From Erythrobacter donghaensis (lineage in GTDB: Bacteria > Pseudomonadota > Alphaproteobacteria > Sphingomonadales > Sphingomonadaceae): 64,000 nucleotides of DNA. The stretch lies in the NCBI RefSeq assembly GCF_002155425.1, contig NZ_MUYG01000010.1, forward strand, positions 62,001 to 126,000, read 5' to 3'. Shown here piece after piece: positions 63,938 through 64,000 of the stretch; positions within the stretch are counted from its first letter, which is position 1, and the number at the start of each line of letters is the position of its first letter. Below the pieces are notes generated by a model, which saw only the letters and a list, made by a program, of their open reading frames with translations, searched no databases and was not told where the DNA came from. Both the position numbers and the translations under genes were made by a program.

Positions 63938-64000
63938 CTAGTTTTTCAGACCTGAAAGAAGATTTTCGAACTCGGGATCATGTGTCAAAGCCAAGTCCCG
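63938..64000 (-). CDS. C-terminal end of an unidentified protein (partial)
   Basis: An open frame enters from the right edge on the minus strand and stops at TAG 63938-63940, giving RDLALTHDPEFENLLSGLKN. It ends 9 bases before the start of the following secreted-protein gene. Too short to identify. Confidence 0.4.
   Translation of the reverse strand, partial: RDLALTHDPEFENLLSGLKN

Overview
The window is high-GC chromosomal DNA of an alphaproteobacterium. Gene content points to Sphingomonadales, probably Erythrobacteraceae: large TonB receptors, the argS-SPOR-nagZ-scpAB-tatABC string, ispH-thrB-rnhA, glnB-glnA, a Tad pilus locus and many G/C-rich palindromic repeats. This placement is inference from gene order and protein character; there is no rRNA gene to confirm it. 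I saw no tRNA, rRNA, CRISPR array, insertion sequence or prophage.

Layout. 0-7.5 kb: a small secreted protein, then a minus-strand set of TonB-dependent receptor, TPR/2OG-Fe(II) oxygenase and TPR/sulfotransferase. 7.8-13.7 kb: acyl-CoA and aldehyde metabolism (thiolase, 3-hydroxyacyl-CoA-dehydrogenase-like SDR, NmrA-like reductase, succinate-semialdehyde-type dehydrogenase, enoyl-CoA hydratase, MarR regulator). 13.8-21.2 kb: a minus-strand Tad pilus operon (cpaA, cpaB, cpaC, cpaD, cpaE, tadB, tadC) that lacks cpaF and flp. 21.3-26.9 kb: a hydrolase, an FAD oxidoreductase, a YegP-like protein, then rnhA, thrB and ispH on the minus strand and a lipoprotein. 27.2-33.8 kb: argS, a SPOR protein, nagZ, scpA, scpB and tatABC, which cover translation, wall recycling, chromosome condensation and folded-protein export. 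33.8-44.5 kb: an amidohydrolase, threonine ammonia-lyase, a leucyl/arginyl-protein transferase and the tamA-tamB pair.

44.6-51.8 kb: a lysozyme, an XRE regulator with its membrane-protein partner and a striking 17-bp-periodic operator, a large autotransporter protease with a Tat-like signal peptide, a Na+/Ca2+ exchanger, and a Cys-rich repeat protein. 52-56.9 kb: glnB-glnA under a probable sigma-54/NtrC-type promoter, argC, a stand-alone SH3 protein and an M17 aminopeptidase. 57-64 kb: two DUF3298-like secreted proteins, map, a GIY-YIG gene framed by inverted REP elements, ccmA-ccmB with an extra membrane protein, phhB, an SDR, and two small genes at the right edge.

Most genes are ordinary housekeeping loci. 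The features most worth following up are the TonB/oxygenase/sulfotransferase set, the three-iteron operator before the XRE regulator, the REP family with compensatory stem changes around the GIY-YIG gene, the Tad locus without its ATPase, and the Tat-type leader on the autotransporter. Many long open frames in this DNA are antisense shadows caused by high GC and were left out.
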